46,600 nucleotides of DNA from DATDMG01 sp036518955. Its GTDB lineage: Bacteria > Actinomycetota > Actinomycetes > Actinomycetales > Kineosporiaceae. The stretch is taken from contig DATDMG010000170.1 of the NCBI GenBank assembly GCA_036518955.1, forward strand, positions 1 through 46,600, in the 5' to 3' direction. The first letter of the stretch is position 1. Every line of letters begins with the position of its first letter. Both the position numbers and the translations under genes were made by a program. The notes beneath the pieces were generated by a model. The model searched no databases and was not told the DNA's origin. It saw only the letters and a program-made list of their open reading frames with translations. Of the stretch, positions 31,455 to 39,172 are shown piece after piece.

Positions 31455-32542
31455 CCGGTGCTGGGGTCGTCCAACGACTTGGCGAAGACGATCCCGGCCA
31501 GGGTGCCGTCGGTGGCCAGCAGCGGGCCGCCGGAGTTCCCCGGCTCGACCTTCGCGTAGAGCTGGTACACCTTCCGGACGGCGCCGGGCCGGCCGTAGAT
31601 GTCCTGACCGGTGGCGTTCAGGACCGAGCGCACGCGCGCCGCCCCGGAGGTGAAGGCGCCGTTCCGGGGGAACCCGGCCACCACGGCATCGGAGCCTTGG
31701 GGCAGATTCGAACCCCACTCCAGGGCCGGGGCGGTCAGCCGAGGCACCGAGAGGACGGCGATGTCCCTGCTGGGATCGAACACCACGACCCGGGCGGGGT
31801 ACCGGGTGCCGACCCCGCCCACCTGCACGGTCGGCCGCTTCATCCCGGCCACCACGTGCGCGTTGGTGACCACGCGCTGAGGGCCGATCACCGCCCCGCT
31901 GCCCTCGACGCTGCGGTTGCACGCCTCGGCGTCACCGGTGACCTTGACGATGCTCCGCTGCGCCGCGAACAGCACGTTACGGGACATCGCCCCCGGGTCG
32001 GGGCGCGGCACCGGCACGATCTGCTCGGGTGCCACCCCGGCGAAGACCCGCGGGAAGGAGCTGCCGGCCACGGCGTCCCGGAAACTCTGGGCCACGGTGG
32101 CGACCGGCTGCGGGACGACCGAGTCGATGGCCGCCAGCAACCGCGACTGGGCGACCACCCGCGCCAACGCCGGCGACGGGCTGCCCCGCAGCGCGCCGCC
32201 GACGAACCAGAGCACGAGCGCCACCGCGATCACCCCGGCGACCGCGCCCGTCAGCTGGTCGACGACCTGGGCCGCGGGCAGGGTGAGGCGGTCCCGGAGC
32301 CGGCCGCCCACCAGGGCACCGCCGAGCTGACCCAACCAGGCGAACAGCAGGACCGCGGCCAGCATCACGAAGGACCGCTGCAGGCCCTGGTCCAGCCCGT
32401 CGGCGAGCGGCGGCACCACCTCCATGGCGACCACGGCGCCCAGCACGAATCCGCCGAGGGACAGCATGCCCACGGCGAACCCCTGACGGAACCCGGATAT
32501 CGCATATCCGATGATCACGAGCCCCAGCACGATGTCAATCAC
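31361..32542 (-). CDS. marP: Membrane-anchored periplasmic serine protease MarP
   Basis: A 393-residue protein. Four membrane helices fill residues 1-115 (CvpA-like: LGLVIIGYAISGFRQGFAVG). A chymotrypsin-like protease domain follows, with His229 (VTNAHVV), Asp260 (PSRDIAVL) and Ser337 (VEPGNSGGPLL). Cys208 and Cys390 correspond to the regulatory disulfide of mycobacterial MarP. In Mycobacterium the enzyme is needed for acid and oxidative stress tolerance, where it activates the peptidoglycan hydrolase RipA. The GTG start overlaps the stop of the NUDIX gene (GTGA), as in the Rv3671c-Rv3672c arrangement. Confidence 0.95.
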   Translation of the reverse strand: MIDIVLGLVIIGYAISGFRQGFAVGMLSLGGFVLGAVVAMEVVPPLADGLDQGLQRSFVMLAAVLLFAWLGQLGGALVGGRLRDRLTLPAAQVVDQLTGAVAGVIAVALVLWFVGGALRGSPSPALARVVAQSRLLAAIDSVVPQPVATVAQSFRDAVAGSSFPRVFAGVAPEQIVPVPRPDPGAMSRNVLFAAQRSIVKVTGDAEACNRSVEGSGAVIGPQRVVTNAHVVAGMKRPTVQVGGVGTRYPARVVVFDPSRDIAVLSVPRLTAPALEWGSNLPQGSDAVVAGFPRNGAFTSGAARVRSVLNATGQDIYGRPGAVRKVYQLYAKVEPGNSGGPLLATDGTLAGIVFAKSLDDPSTGYALTFDEAQPDLTTGVHSTVPVSTGACAAG

Positions 32543-33222
32543 GCCCGGGCACTCCTGTCACGCGACGGTTCGGGCAGATGAGGTACGTCCTCCAGGCGTT
32601 CGAGGTTCCATGCTCGTTCCCAACCCGTGAGATGGAGCAGCCGGTCGAGCAGGACGGCGGTGAAACCCCAGACGAAGAGGCCCTGCGCCCGGAACGCCGG
32701 GGCGACCAACCCGCTGGGGTGCCTGGCCAGGAACCGGTTCGCCGGGTCGACGAGCTCCGGCACCGGGACGCGGACGACGCGCGCCACCTCGGCCGGATCC
32801 TGGACGCCGACCGGGGACGGCGCGTACCACCAGCCCAGGACCGGTGTCACCGCGTAGTCGCTCACCGGCAGGTACAGGACGGGCAGCTCGGTCAGCACAC
32901 GGACGCCGCCGGGCCACAGCCCGGTCTCCTCGCGCGCCTCGCGGAGCGCCGCGGCGCCCGCGCCGGCGTCCCCGGGATCGATCCGCCCGCCCGGGAACGC
33001 GGCCTGACCGGCGTGCACGCGCAGCGTGCTGGCCCGCTCGGTGAGCAGGACGTCGACCCCGGCGGGGCCGGAGCCGGTGCCCCGGCCGGCGAACAGCATC
33101 AGCACGGCCGAGCGGCGCTCGTGGCCGGGCGGCGGCGCGAGCCTGCCCCACTGCTCGGTCCCGGCCCGGCGGGCGCCCGCGACCAGCTCACGGACCCAGG
33201 CCGGCTCCGGCGGCCCCGTCAC
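32539..33222 (-). CDS. NUDIX hydrolase, CoA-pyrophosphatase type
   Basis: A 227-residue protein. It carries both marks of the CoA-specific NUDIX group: the upstream motif LLTERASTLRVHAGQAAFPGG and the box GGRIDPGDAGAGAAALREAREETGL with catalytic REAREE. It is expected to split CoA or its oxidised or acyl forms to phosphopantetheine and 3',5'-ADP. The GTG start overlaps the nth stop codon and its stop overlaps the marP start, so nth, this gene and marP are a coupled operon. In Mycobacterium a thioredoxin-like gene lies between nth and this gene; here the two overlap directly. Confidence 0.93.
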   Translation of the reverse strand: MTGPPEPAWVRELVAGARRAGTEQWGRLAPPPGHERRSAVLMLFAGRGTGSGPAGVDVLLTERASTLRVHAGQAAFPGGRIDPGDAGAGAAALREAREETGLWPGGVRVLTELPVLYLPVSDYAVTPVLGWWYAPSPVGVQDPAEVARVVRVPVPELVDPANRFLARHPSGLVAPAFRAQGLFVWGFTAVLLDRLLHLTGWERAWNLERLEDVPHLPEPSRDRSARA

Positions 33223-34022
33223 GCCGGCTCCGGGACTGCCCCGGCGGCGCGAACGACCACGCCCGCCGGCGGCCGGTCCTTGACCAGCTTGGCGGCCGCG
33301 ACCGGGTCGGTCTCCCCGATGCCGCAGGACGGGCACAGCGCCGCGACCGGGCAGGCGCCGCACGCCGGCCGCCGGGAGTGGCAGGTGCGCCGGCCGTGGA
33401 AGATCAACCGGTGGGAGAGCATGGTCCAGTCCTTGCGCGGAAAGAGCGCGCCGATCTCGGCCTCGACCTTCACAGGGTCGTCCTCTCCCGTCCACCCGAA
33501 CCGGCGGGCGAGCCGACCGAAGTGGGTGTCGACCGTGATGCCGGGGATGCCGAAGGCGTTCCCCAGGACGACGTTCGCCGTCTTTCGCCCTACCCCTGGC
33601 AACGTGACGAGCTGCTCCAGCCGCTTCGGGACCTCACCGCCGAAGTCGGTGACGAGCCGGTCGCCGAGCCTGATCAGGGAGTCGGCCTTGGTCCGGAAGA
33701 AGCCGGTCGGCTGGATCGTCGCCTCCAGCTCGGCGCGGTCGGCGCGAGCGTAGTCGGCGGCCGTGCGGTACCGGGCGAACAGCGCCGGGGTCACCTGGTT
33801 CACCCGGACGTCGGTGGTCTGGGCGGACAGGATCGTCGCGACGAGCAGTTCCAGCGGCGTGGTGAAGTCGAGCTCGCAGGTGGCGTCGGGGTAGCGCTCG
33901 GCCAGGATCCGGTGGATCCGGCGGGCACGCCGCGTCCGAGCGGCGGCCGATTCGCCGGGCAGCCCGGCAGCCGGACCGGTGACCTGGGCTTCGACCACGC
34001 CGGCGGCCCCTTCCCTGCTCAT
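33219..34022 (-). CDS. nth: Endonuclease III (DNA glycosylase/AP lyase)
   Basis: A 267-residue base-excision repair enzyme that removes oxidised pyrimidines. Visible features are LVATILSAQTTDVRVNQVTP, the helix-hairpin-helix LPGVGRKTANVVLG with the catalytic Lys, VDTHFGRLARRFGW with the catalytic Asp, and a C-terminal [4Fe-4S] motif C-x6-C-x2-C-x5-C (CHSRRPACGACPVAALC). An extra Arg/Ala-rich N-terminal extension of about 35 residues precedes ARRIHRILAERYPDA. A further C-terminal tail after the cluster includes CPSCGIGETDP. It heads the nth-NUDIX-marP operon. Confidence 0.96.
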   Translation of the reverse strand: MSREGAAGVVEAQVTGPAAGLPGESAAARTRRARRIHRILAERYPDATCELDFTTPLELLVATILSAQTTDVRVNQVTPALFARYRTAADYARADRAELEATIQPTGFFRTKADSLIRLGDRLVTDFGGEVPKRLEQLVTLPGVGRKTANVVLGNAFGIPGITVDTHFGRLARRFGWTGEDDPVKVEAEIGALFPRKDWTMLSHRLIFHGRRTCHSRRPACGACPVAALCPSCGIGETDPVAAAKLVKDRPPAGVVVRAAGAVPEPA

Positions 34023-34236
34023 CCGGACAGCCTACGTCGCGCGCGGCCCGAGACCGGTAAACGTGCGTCAACCCGACGCCGCAGGTGAACGGGTGAGGTT
34101 GGTGCGCCGCAAGGGTGGTCCCGTCCCGGGGGATCTCAAGCGACGGCGGCCCGGCGACGACCGCTGGAACGTCCCCGGCGAGACCGCCGGTCGGGACGGG
34201 CCGCCGCGCCCTCGAGCTGGCCGGGAGGAGGTCCGG

Positions 34237-34782
34237 ATGGCGATCCCCGCCGGTGCCGGCACGGGCGCCGTCGTCCGCCTGGACAGCAAGCGCCGTCGTC
34301 GCCGCGACCTGCTGGCGCGGCTGCGCGAGATCGATCACTGGCGACGGCTCGTCGCGGCCCGGCTCGACCTCGCCGTCGCGGCTGTCACCAGCATCGACGA
34401 GCCGGAGGGCGAGTGCGGCGACGCACCGTCCGCGGCCGGCCCGCCCGCCGGGCTGAAGGAGATTCTCGGGCTGCCCGCCTGCGATCAGGCGCTACCTGAG
34501 GCATCGGTGCTGCTGCGGCTCCGCGCCGCCCAGCGGGACCTCGACGAATACGCCCGGGCTCTGCGCGCGTCCGCCGACCTGGCCGCCACCGACCTGGCCG
34601 CCACCGACCTGGCCGCGCCGCCGGACGCCGGGCGCGCCGGACAGCGGCCGGGGCGCAGGTCGCGATCGTTGCGTTCAGTGACCCATAGCCACCTCCGCGT
34701 AGTACCGCAGCCCGGACCTGGCCAGCTCCCCCCGCCGGGGGCCGGATCCGGCCCCGACGGCGACCCCCGACGGACGTCCTGA
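34237..34782 (+). CDS. Coiled-coil protein, possibly RsiG-like
   Basis: A 181-residue protein from ATG 34237 with an excellent GGGAGGAGG ribosome site. Two helices are predicted. The first (LLARLREIDHWRRLVAARLD) and the second (EASVLLRLRAAQRDLDEYAR) resemble the antiparallel helix pair of the anti-sigma factor RsiG. RsiG binds c-di-GMP through E(x)3S(x)2R(x)3Q(x)3D. Here only the Arg and the final Asp of the first helix fit and the Ser and Gln positions are changed, so nucleotide binding is doubtful. A 15-bp tandem repeat encodes DLAAT twice followed by DLAA (about 34576-34618). The Pro/Gly-rich tail looks disordered. No WhiG-type sigma gene is in view. Reality of the gene is likely; the family is uncertain. 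Confidence 0.6.
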   Translation: MAIPAGAGTGAVVRLDSKRRRRRDLLARLREIDHWRRLVAARLDLAVAAVTSIDEPEGECGDAPSAAGPPAGLKEILGLPACDQALPEASVLLRLRAAQRDLDEYARALRASADLAATDLAATDLAAPPDAGRAGQRPGRRSRSLRSVTHSHLRVVPQPGPGQLPPPGAGSGPDGDPRRTS

Positions 34783-34843
34783 CCGGCGATTCCCGCCTGC
34801 CCGCTCTGCCGTGAGCCCGTCAGGTGCGGCAGACTTCGTGCAA

Positions 34844-34855
34844 GTAGCGCGCTAC
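34844..34855. promoter_or_regulatory. Palindrome GTAGCGCGCTAC before crp
   Basis: A perfect 12-bp palindrome centred about 31 bp before the crp start codon, in the expected promoter/leader region. It does not match the Crp site TGTGA-N6-TCACA, so it is not an obvious autoregulatory site. Confidence 0.35.
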
Positions 34856-34880
34856 CTGGCGCGACGTGAGGAGGTCAGGC

Positions 34881-35558
34881 GTGGACGAGGACGTCGTTCG
34901 GCAGGCGCCCCTGTTCGCAGCGCTCGACGACGAAGCCGCCGCGGCCCTGAAGGCGACCATGGCCCGGGTCGAGGTGTCACGCTCCGAAGCGCTCTTCCAC
35001 GAGGGCGATCCCGGCGATCGGCTCTATGTGATCGTCGAGGGCAAGGTCAAGCTCGGCCGCGCGTCCGGGGACGGCCGGGAGAACCTGCTGGCCATCCTCG
35101 GTCCCGGCGAGATGTTCGGCGAGCTGTCGCTGTTCGACCCGGGCCCGCGCAACGCCACCGCGACGGCGGTCGCGGACACCGTGCTCATCGGGCTCGGCAA
35201 CGAAGACCTGACGGCCTGGCTCAGCGGCCGCCCGGACGTCGCGCGGCAGCTCCTGCGGGCCCTCGCCCGGCGGTTGCGCCGGACCAACGAGAACCTCGCC
35301 GACCTGGTCTTCTCCGACGTCCCCGGGCGGGTGGCGAAAGCCTTGCTGGACCTCTCCGAGCGGTTCGGCCGCCCCACCGAGGACGGGCTCCGGGTGGCCC
35401 ATGACCTGACCCAGGAGGAACTGGCCCAACTCGTCGGCGCGTCCCGGGAGACCGTCAACAAGGCGCTCGCCGACTTCGCATCGAGGGGCTGGCTGCGGTT
35501 GGAGGCGCGGGCCGTCGTCCTGATGGACATCGAGCGCCTGCGCAAGCGCGCCCGCTGA
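34881..35558 (+). CDS. crp: cAMP receptor protein Crp
   Basis: A 225-residue protein very close to Mycobacterium Crp (Rv3676). The cAMP-binding domain has FHEGDPGDRLYVIVEGKVKL, the phosphate-binding cassette FGELSLFDPGPRNATA, and the C-helix RRLRRTNENLADLVFSDVPG. The HTH is LTQEELAQLVGASRETVNKA, with the Arg-Glu pair that reads TGTGA/TCACA sites. I chose GTG 34881, which has GAGGAGG upstream and gives the conserved VDE start, over the earlier GTG 34866. As a global regulator it would bind sites across the genome; I found no clear site in this window. It is a different protein from the DNR-like regulator at 25854-26651. Confidence 0.97.
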   Translation: MDEDVVRQAPLFAALDDEAAAALKATMARVEVSRSEALFHEGDPGDRLYVIVEGKVKLGRASGDGRENLLAILGPGEMFGELSLFDPGPRNATATAVADTVLIGLGNEDLTAWLSGRPDVARQLLRALARRLRRTNENLADLVFSDVPGRVAKALLDLSERFGRPTEDGLRVAHDLTQEELAQLVGASRETVNKALADFASRGWLRLEARAVVLMDIERLRKRAR

Positions 35559-35588
35559 CCCACCCCGCGGCGCCGCCACGCGCCCGGC

Positions 35589-36443
35589 TCAGGTCTCCAG
35601 GCCGAGGTACTCCAGCTGGGCCCGGACACTCAGCTCCGCGGCGGGCCAGACCTCCCGGGGCACATCGGCGTAGACCCGCTCGACCACCTCACGGGCTGCC
35701 GTCGCACCCGCCGCCACCGCCTCGCGCACCTGCGCCAACCGTTCCTGCCGGTGCGCCAGGTAGAAGCGGACGACGTCCACGGGCGGTGCCTGCGGGGTGG
35801 CCAGCACCGGCCCGTGACCGGGGAGCACGGCCCGCAGCTCCCGCTCGGCGGCGACCCGCCCGATCCGGTGCAGGGAGGCCAGGTAGTCCGCGAGCCGCCC
35901 GTCGGGATGGGCGACGACCGTCGTCCCCCGGCCGAGCACGGTGTCGCCGGTGAGCAGCGCGCCGTCGGCCGGCAGCAGGAAGCTCAGGCTGTCCGAGGTG
36001 TGGCCCGGCGTCCCGACGACCTCGATCGTCAGGCCGCCGACCTCCAGGACCGCCCCGTCGACCAGCCCCTCGGGGCCGAGGGCGTGCCTCGGGTCCAGCG
36101 CCCGCACGGGGGCGCCGGTGAGCTCGTGCAGGCGTGGCGCGCCCGCGCTGTGGTCGGCGTGCCCATGGGTGAGCAGGATGGTCGAGATCCGCACGTCGCG
36201 CCGCTGCGCCGCGGCGAGGACGGCGGTCAGGTGCGACTCGTCGTCCGGCCCCGGATCGATCACCGCCGCCTCGCCGGGGCCGGCCGCGAGCAGCCAGGTG
36301 TTCGTCCCGTCCAAGGTCATCGGCCCGGGGTTCGGAGCGAGGATGCACTCGGCCGACGGCGTCACCTGCCCCCCTCGCCACCCGATGACCCCCGGCAGCT
36401 CCGCGCCCCCCGGCGATCCCTCGCCGCCGGGGTCGGTGCTCAC
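35589..36443 (-). CDS. Metallo-beta-lactamase-fold hydrolase
   Basis: A 284-residue protein from GTG 36443, equivalent in position to Rv3677c. The zinc motif is LTHGHADHSAGAP (HxHxDH), followed by VVGTPGHTSDSLSF with the third His, LLTGDTVLGRGTT with the bridging Asp, and a C-terminal LPGHGPVL. The C-terminal helix (HRQERLAQVREAV) and the family resemblance (LACTB2-like) suggest an endoribonuclease or thioester hydrolase, but the substrate is not known. Its start overlaps the stop of the NUDIX gene (GTGA), indicating co-translation with it. Confidence 0.92.
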   Translation of the reverse strand: MSTDPGGEGSPGGAELPGVIGWRGGQVTPSAECILAPNPGPMTLDGTNTWLLAAGPGEAAVIDPGPDDESHLTAVLAAAQRRDVRISTILLTHGHADHSAGAPRLHELTGAPVRALDPRHALGPEGLVDGAVLEVGGLTIEVVGTPGHTSDSLSFLLPADGALLTGDTVLGRGTTVVAHPDGRLADYLASLHRIGRVAAERELRAVLPGHGPVLATPQAPPVDVVRFYLAHRQERLAQVREAVAAGATAAREVVERVYADVPREVWPAAELSVRAQLEYLGLET

Positions 36444-37393
36444 GCCGGGCCTCCGGCGGGTCCGGGTTCGCCGCCGCCGACGCCGTCCAGATCCACCCGC
36501 AGGGTGGCGCCCTCCGGGCCGGTCCGGACCAGCCACGGCGTCACCGGCCGCACTCGCCGGGTCGTGGCCAGCAGCACCGGCAGGGACGGTGCCGCGGCCA
36601 GGTCCTCGAGCATGACCGTCGTGGGTGGCAGCATCGGCAGCCGGCCGGCCGCCCGATCCGCGAGGGCCGCGGCGGGCCGGACCCAGGACGCCGCTGCCGC
36701 CTCGCCGGCCAGGTAGCGGGCGTGCTGGCCGGCGGGGAGGGCGGCGGCGAAGAAGCGGGTGTCGAAGCGGCGGGGCTCGAAGGGCGGAGTGATCCAGTGG
36801 GCCCATGGGTGCAACAGCTCGGCCCGCAGCACCAGGCCCGCCTCGAGCAGGACGTCGGCCAGCGAGGCCCGGCCGCTGAGCAGCGCCTGCCGGCGCTCCT
36901 CCCAGGCATCACCGCCCGGGGCGCTCGTGCCGTGCGCGGCGTCGGGCCGGAGCGGGAGCGGCCGCGCGGGGTCGTCCGCGGGGCCGGCCAACAGGACGCC
37001 GCATTCCTCGAACGTCTCCCGCACCGCGGCGACGACGACCGCGCGGGCCAGCGGCTCGGGAGCCGAGAGCGCGGCGGCGACCTCGGACGGCGCCGGACCG
37101 TGCCACGGCAGCCGCGGATCGGCGTCCCGCTCCTCGACCGCTCCGCCCGGGAACACGAGCATCCCACCGGCGAACGCCATCCGCCGGATCCGCCGGATCG
37201 TGAACACCTCGACTCCGCCGGGGGTGCCCGGGCCCGCCCGGTGCGGGCCCGGTGAGCCGCAGGCAGGAGCCTGCGCCGGATCGGAGGCCGGCCGAACCAG
37301 CATCACCGTGGCCGCGTTCCGCACCGGCACCGCCGGCGACTGTGGGTCGAGGAATGATCGCGGTGCGTCGACCAGCGGGAAGTCCCGCAACAT
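36440..37393 (-). CDS. NUDIX hydrolase, NUDT19-like
   Basis: A 317-residue protein from ATG 37393 with GGAGGG upstream. The N-terminal strand PVRNAATVMLVRPA leads into MLVFPGGAVEERD. An insert follows before the catalytic helix AVRETFEECGVLL, so the NUDIX box is split as in NUDT19/RP2-type enzymes, some of which cleave CoA species. The C-terminal domain has LHPWAHWITPPFEPRRFDTRFF, which is characteristic of this group. Substrate unknown. It is coupled to the metallo-beta-lactamase-fold gene downstream. The frame is open up to 37474. Confidence 0.88.
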   Translation of the reverse strand: MLRDFPLVDAPRSFLDPQSPAVPVRNAATVMLVRPASDPAQAPACGSPGPHRAGPGTPGGVEVFTIRRIRRMAFAGGMLVFPGGAVEERDADPRLPWHGPAPSEVAAALSAPEPLARAVVVAAVRETFEECGVLLAGPADDPARPLPLRPDAAHGTSAPGGDAWEERRQALLSGRASLADVLLEAGLVLRAELLHPWAHWITPPFEPRRFDTRFFAAALPAGQHARYLAGEAAAASWVRPAAALADRAAGRLPMLPPTTVMLEDLAAAPSLPVLLATTRRVRPVTPWLVRTGPEGATLRVDLDGVGGGEPGPAGGPA

Positions 37394-37609
37394 GCCTGCC
37401 CTCCCGGCGCCGGTTACTTTGATCATCACGCATGGTGGATCTGTGGGATGCCCAAGGTCACGGGGGCCGCGCAATACCCGCGCCGAGGTGTCACTGCACT
37501 ACAGTCGCCGATTTGGGGACAACTGTTGGGTGGGGCGAATTGACGTCCGTCTCACTCGCTCGGCCAGCGCGACCAGGGGATGAGGTCGCCACACGGGGAA
37601 CGAGGGGCT

Positions 37610-38269
37610 GTGCAGAAGAAGGATCACCTGACCCTCGACGACTTGTCCGCGGCCACCGGGATGACGGCCCGCAACGTCCGCGCCTACCAGACCAAGGGGC
37701 TGATCCCGCCACCCGTCCGGCAGGGACGCCGGTCGATGTACGGCCTGGAACACCTGCGGCGGCTGCAGGCGATCGAGCGGGCCAGGGCACGTGGGGCGTC
37801 TCTGTCGCTGATCGCAACGCACCTGGCCGAGGGCCGCTCCTTGGACGAGGAGACCGTCATCGGCTGGCCCACAGCTCCCGGTCACCGCGCCGACGCCGCC
37901 GACGAGCGCGCCGACCGTCGCACCGAGATCGGTCCCCTGCTCGCCCAGCTCGACCACCAGCGCGACCCGGGCGCCAAGGCCCAGCTCGAGGAGCTGATCG
38001 CGGCCGGGATCTTCCACCAGGAGGGGCGGCGCGTCTACGCCGACCGGGACCTGGCGGCGGCGCTGACGGCCCTGCAGGGCCAGGGCCTGCCGATCCGGGC
38101 GGCGCTGGGCGTCGCCGGGCGCACGATGGCGGCGGCGGCGCCGGTCGCGGACGCCGTCCGGCAGGCGATCGCGGAGCTCGACGTGCACGAGGACCAGGTG
38201 ACCGGACACCTCGGGGAGGTCGCCTCCCGCGTCGTCCGCCAGGTCATCAGAGCCTGCCTCGCCGACTGA
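37610..38269 (+). CDS. MerR-family transcriptional regulator
   Basis: About 219 residues from GTG 37610. The N-terminal MerR winged HTH is clear: LTLDDLSAATGMTARNVRAY, then KGLIPPPVRQGRRSMYGLEHLRRLQAI and RGASLSLIATHLAEG. The C-terminal part is helical, with no cysteines apart from one near the end, so metal sensing is unlikely. A second motif (LIAAGIFHQEGRRVYADRDL) partly echoes the HTH, as if an internal duplication. The effector is unknown. An in-frame ATG at 37580 is possible. The gene is divergent from the NUDT19-like gene and converges with the RidA-like gene. Confidence 0.85.
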   Translation: MQKKDHLTLDDLSAATGMTARNVRAYQTKGLIPPPVRQGRRSMYGLEHLRRLQAIERARARGASLSLIATHLAEGRSLDEETVIGWPTAPGHRADAADERADRRTEIGPLLAQLDHQRDPGAKAQLEELIAAGIFHQEGRRVYADRDLAAALTALQGQGLPIRAALGVAGRTMAAAAPVADAVRQAIAELDVHEDQVTGHLGEVASRVVRQVIRACLAD

Positions 38270-38397
38270 TCCTTCGGCCGCGACCGGGACGGCGCCGGCC
38301 CGGTACGTTGACCGTGAGCAGGTCGACCGTCGGCACGGCGCGGGGCGGGGCCGGCCGCCCGAACCGTTCAGCCGTCCACGCGACGAAAGAGACCGGG

Positions 38398-38880
38398 TCA
38401 ACGCAGCGCAGCGACCAGCTCGACCTCCACCGGCGCGCCGAGCGGCAACGCGACGACCCCGACGGCACTCCGGGCGTGCACCCCCGCGTCGCCGAGAACC
38501 TCGCGCAGCAGCAGGCTGGCACCGTTCACGACGGCGGGCTGACCGGTGAACGAGGGGTCGCTGGCCACGAACCCGACGACCTTGACGATCCGGCGCACGC
38601 GGTCCAGGTCGTCGATCACGGACCGGAGGGCGGCCAGCGCGTTCAGCGCCGCGACCCGGGCCAGCGCCGCGGCGTCGTCCGGCGGGACCAGACCCTCGCC
38701 GAGGCCTACCCGCCCGGTGGTGGGCAGGGCGCCGTCCACGAACGGGAGCTGCCCGGAGACCCAGACATGGTCGCCGTCGACCACGGCCGGCGCATAGGCG
38801 GCCACCGGGGCCGCGACCTGAGGCAGCGCCAGGCCGAGCTCGGCCAGCCGCTGCTCGACGGCGCTCGCCGCCCCGCTCAT
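38398..38880 (-). CDS. RidA/YjgF-family protein
   Basis: A 160-residue protein equivalent to Rv3678c. The fold-specific pieces are VDGDHVWVSGQLPFVDGALP, then AALNALAALRSVIDDLDRVRRIVKVVGFVAS, and VGVVALPLGAPVEVELVAAL. Canonical RidA proteins destroy reactive enamine/imine intermediates using an Arg that sits in an R-x-A/C-V motif near the C-terminus; here the equivalent is HARSAVGVVALP. The deaminase activity of this subgroup is not established. Its ATG overlaps the stop of the DUF4177 gene as ATGA. Confidence 0.92.
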   Translation of the reverse strand: MSGAASAVEQRLAELGLALPQVAAPVAAYAPAVVDGDHVWVSGQLPFVDGALPTTGRVGLGEGLVPPDDAAALARVAALNALAALRSVIDDLDRVRRIVKVVGFVASDPSFTGQPAVVNGASLLLREVLGDAGVHARSAVGVVALPLGAPVEVELVAALR

Positions 38881-39035
38881 GCCGTCGGCCGCTTCAGGTA
38901 GGCGACCAGGCCCTGACCCTCGGGCCCGGGAACGACCTGCACCAGTTCCCAGCCGTCCTCGCCCCAGGTGTCGAGGATCTGCTTGGTGGCATGGACGACG
39001 AGGGGCACGGTGGCGTACTCCCACTTCTGCGGCAT
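38877..39035 (-). CDS. DUF4177-type small protein
   Basis: A 52-residue protein beginning MPQKWEYATVPLVVHATKQI, with a GEDGWELVQVVPGPEG middle and a KRP end. This is the compact alpha/beta pattern of DUF4177 proteins and corresponds to the small Rv3678A gene at the same place. The function is unknown. It is translationally coupled to the RidA-like gene by an ATGA overlap and divergent from the ArsA-like pair, with about 137 bp of shared promoter region. Confidence 0.85.
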   Translation of the reverse strand: MPQKWEYATVPLVVHATKQILDTWGEDGWELVQVVPGPEGQGLVAYLKRPTA

Positions 39036-39172
39036 GGGGCGAAGCCTAGAGCCTGCGGCGGTGGCGGGCCGACCGGGGCCGGCAGGGTCGAGGGGGATCG
39101 GGTGGTGCCGGCCGGCCGCCCCCGACGGAACCCGGCCGGGCAGGGCCGCCAACCTCTGACTACCCTCGAAGG

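Noticed and set aside
34844..34855. Crp autoregulatory site
   Set aside because: GTAGCGCGCTAC does not have the TGTGA-N6-TCACA form. It is kept only as an unassigned palindrome.
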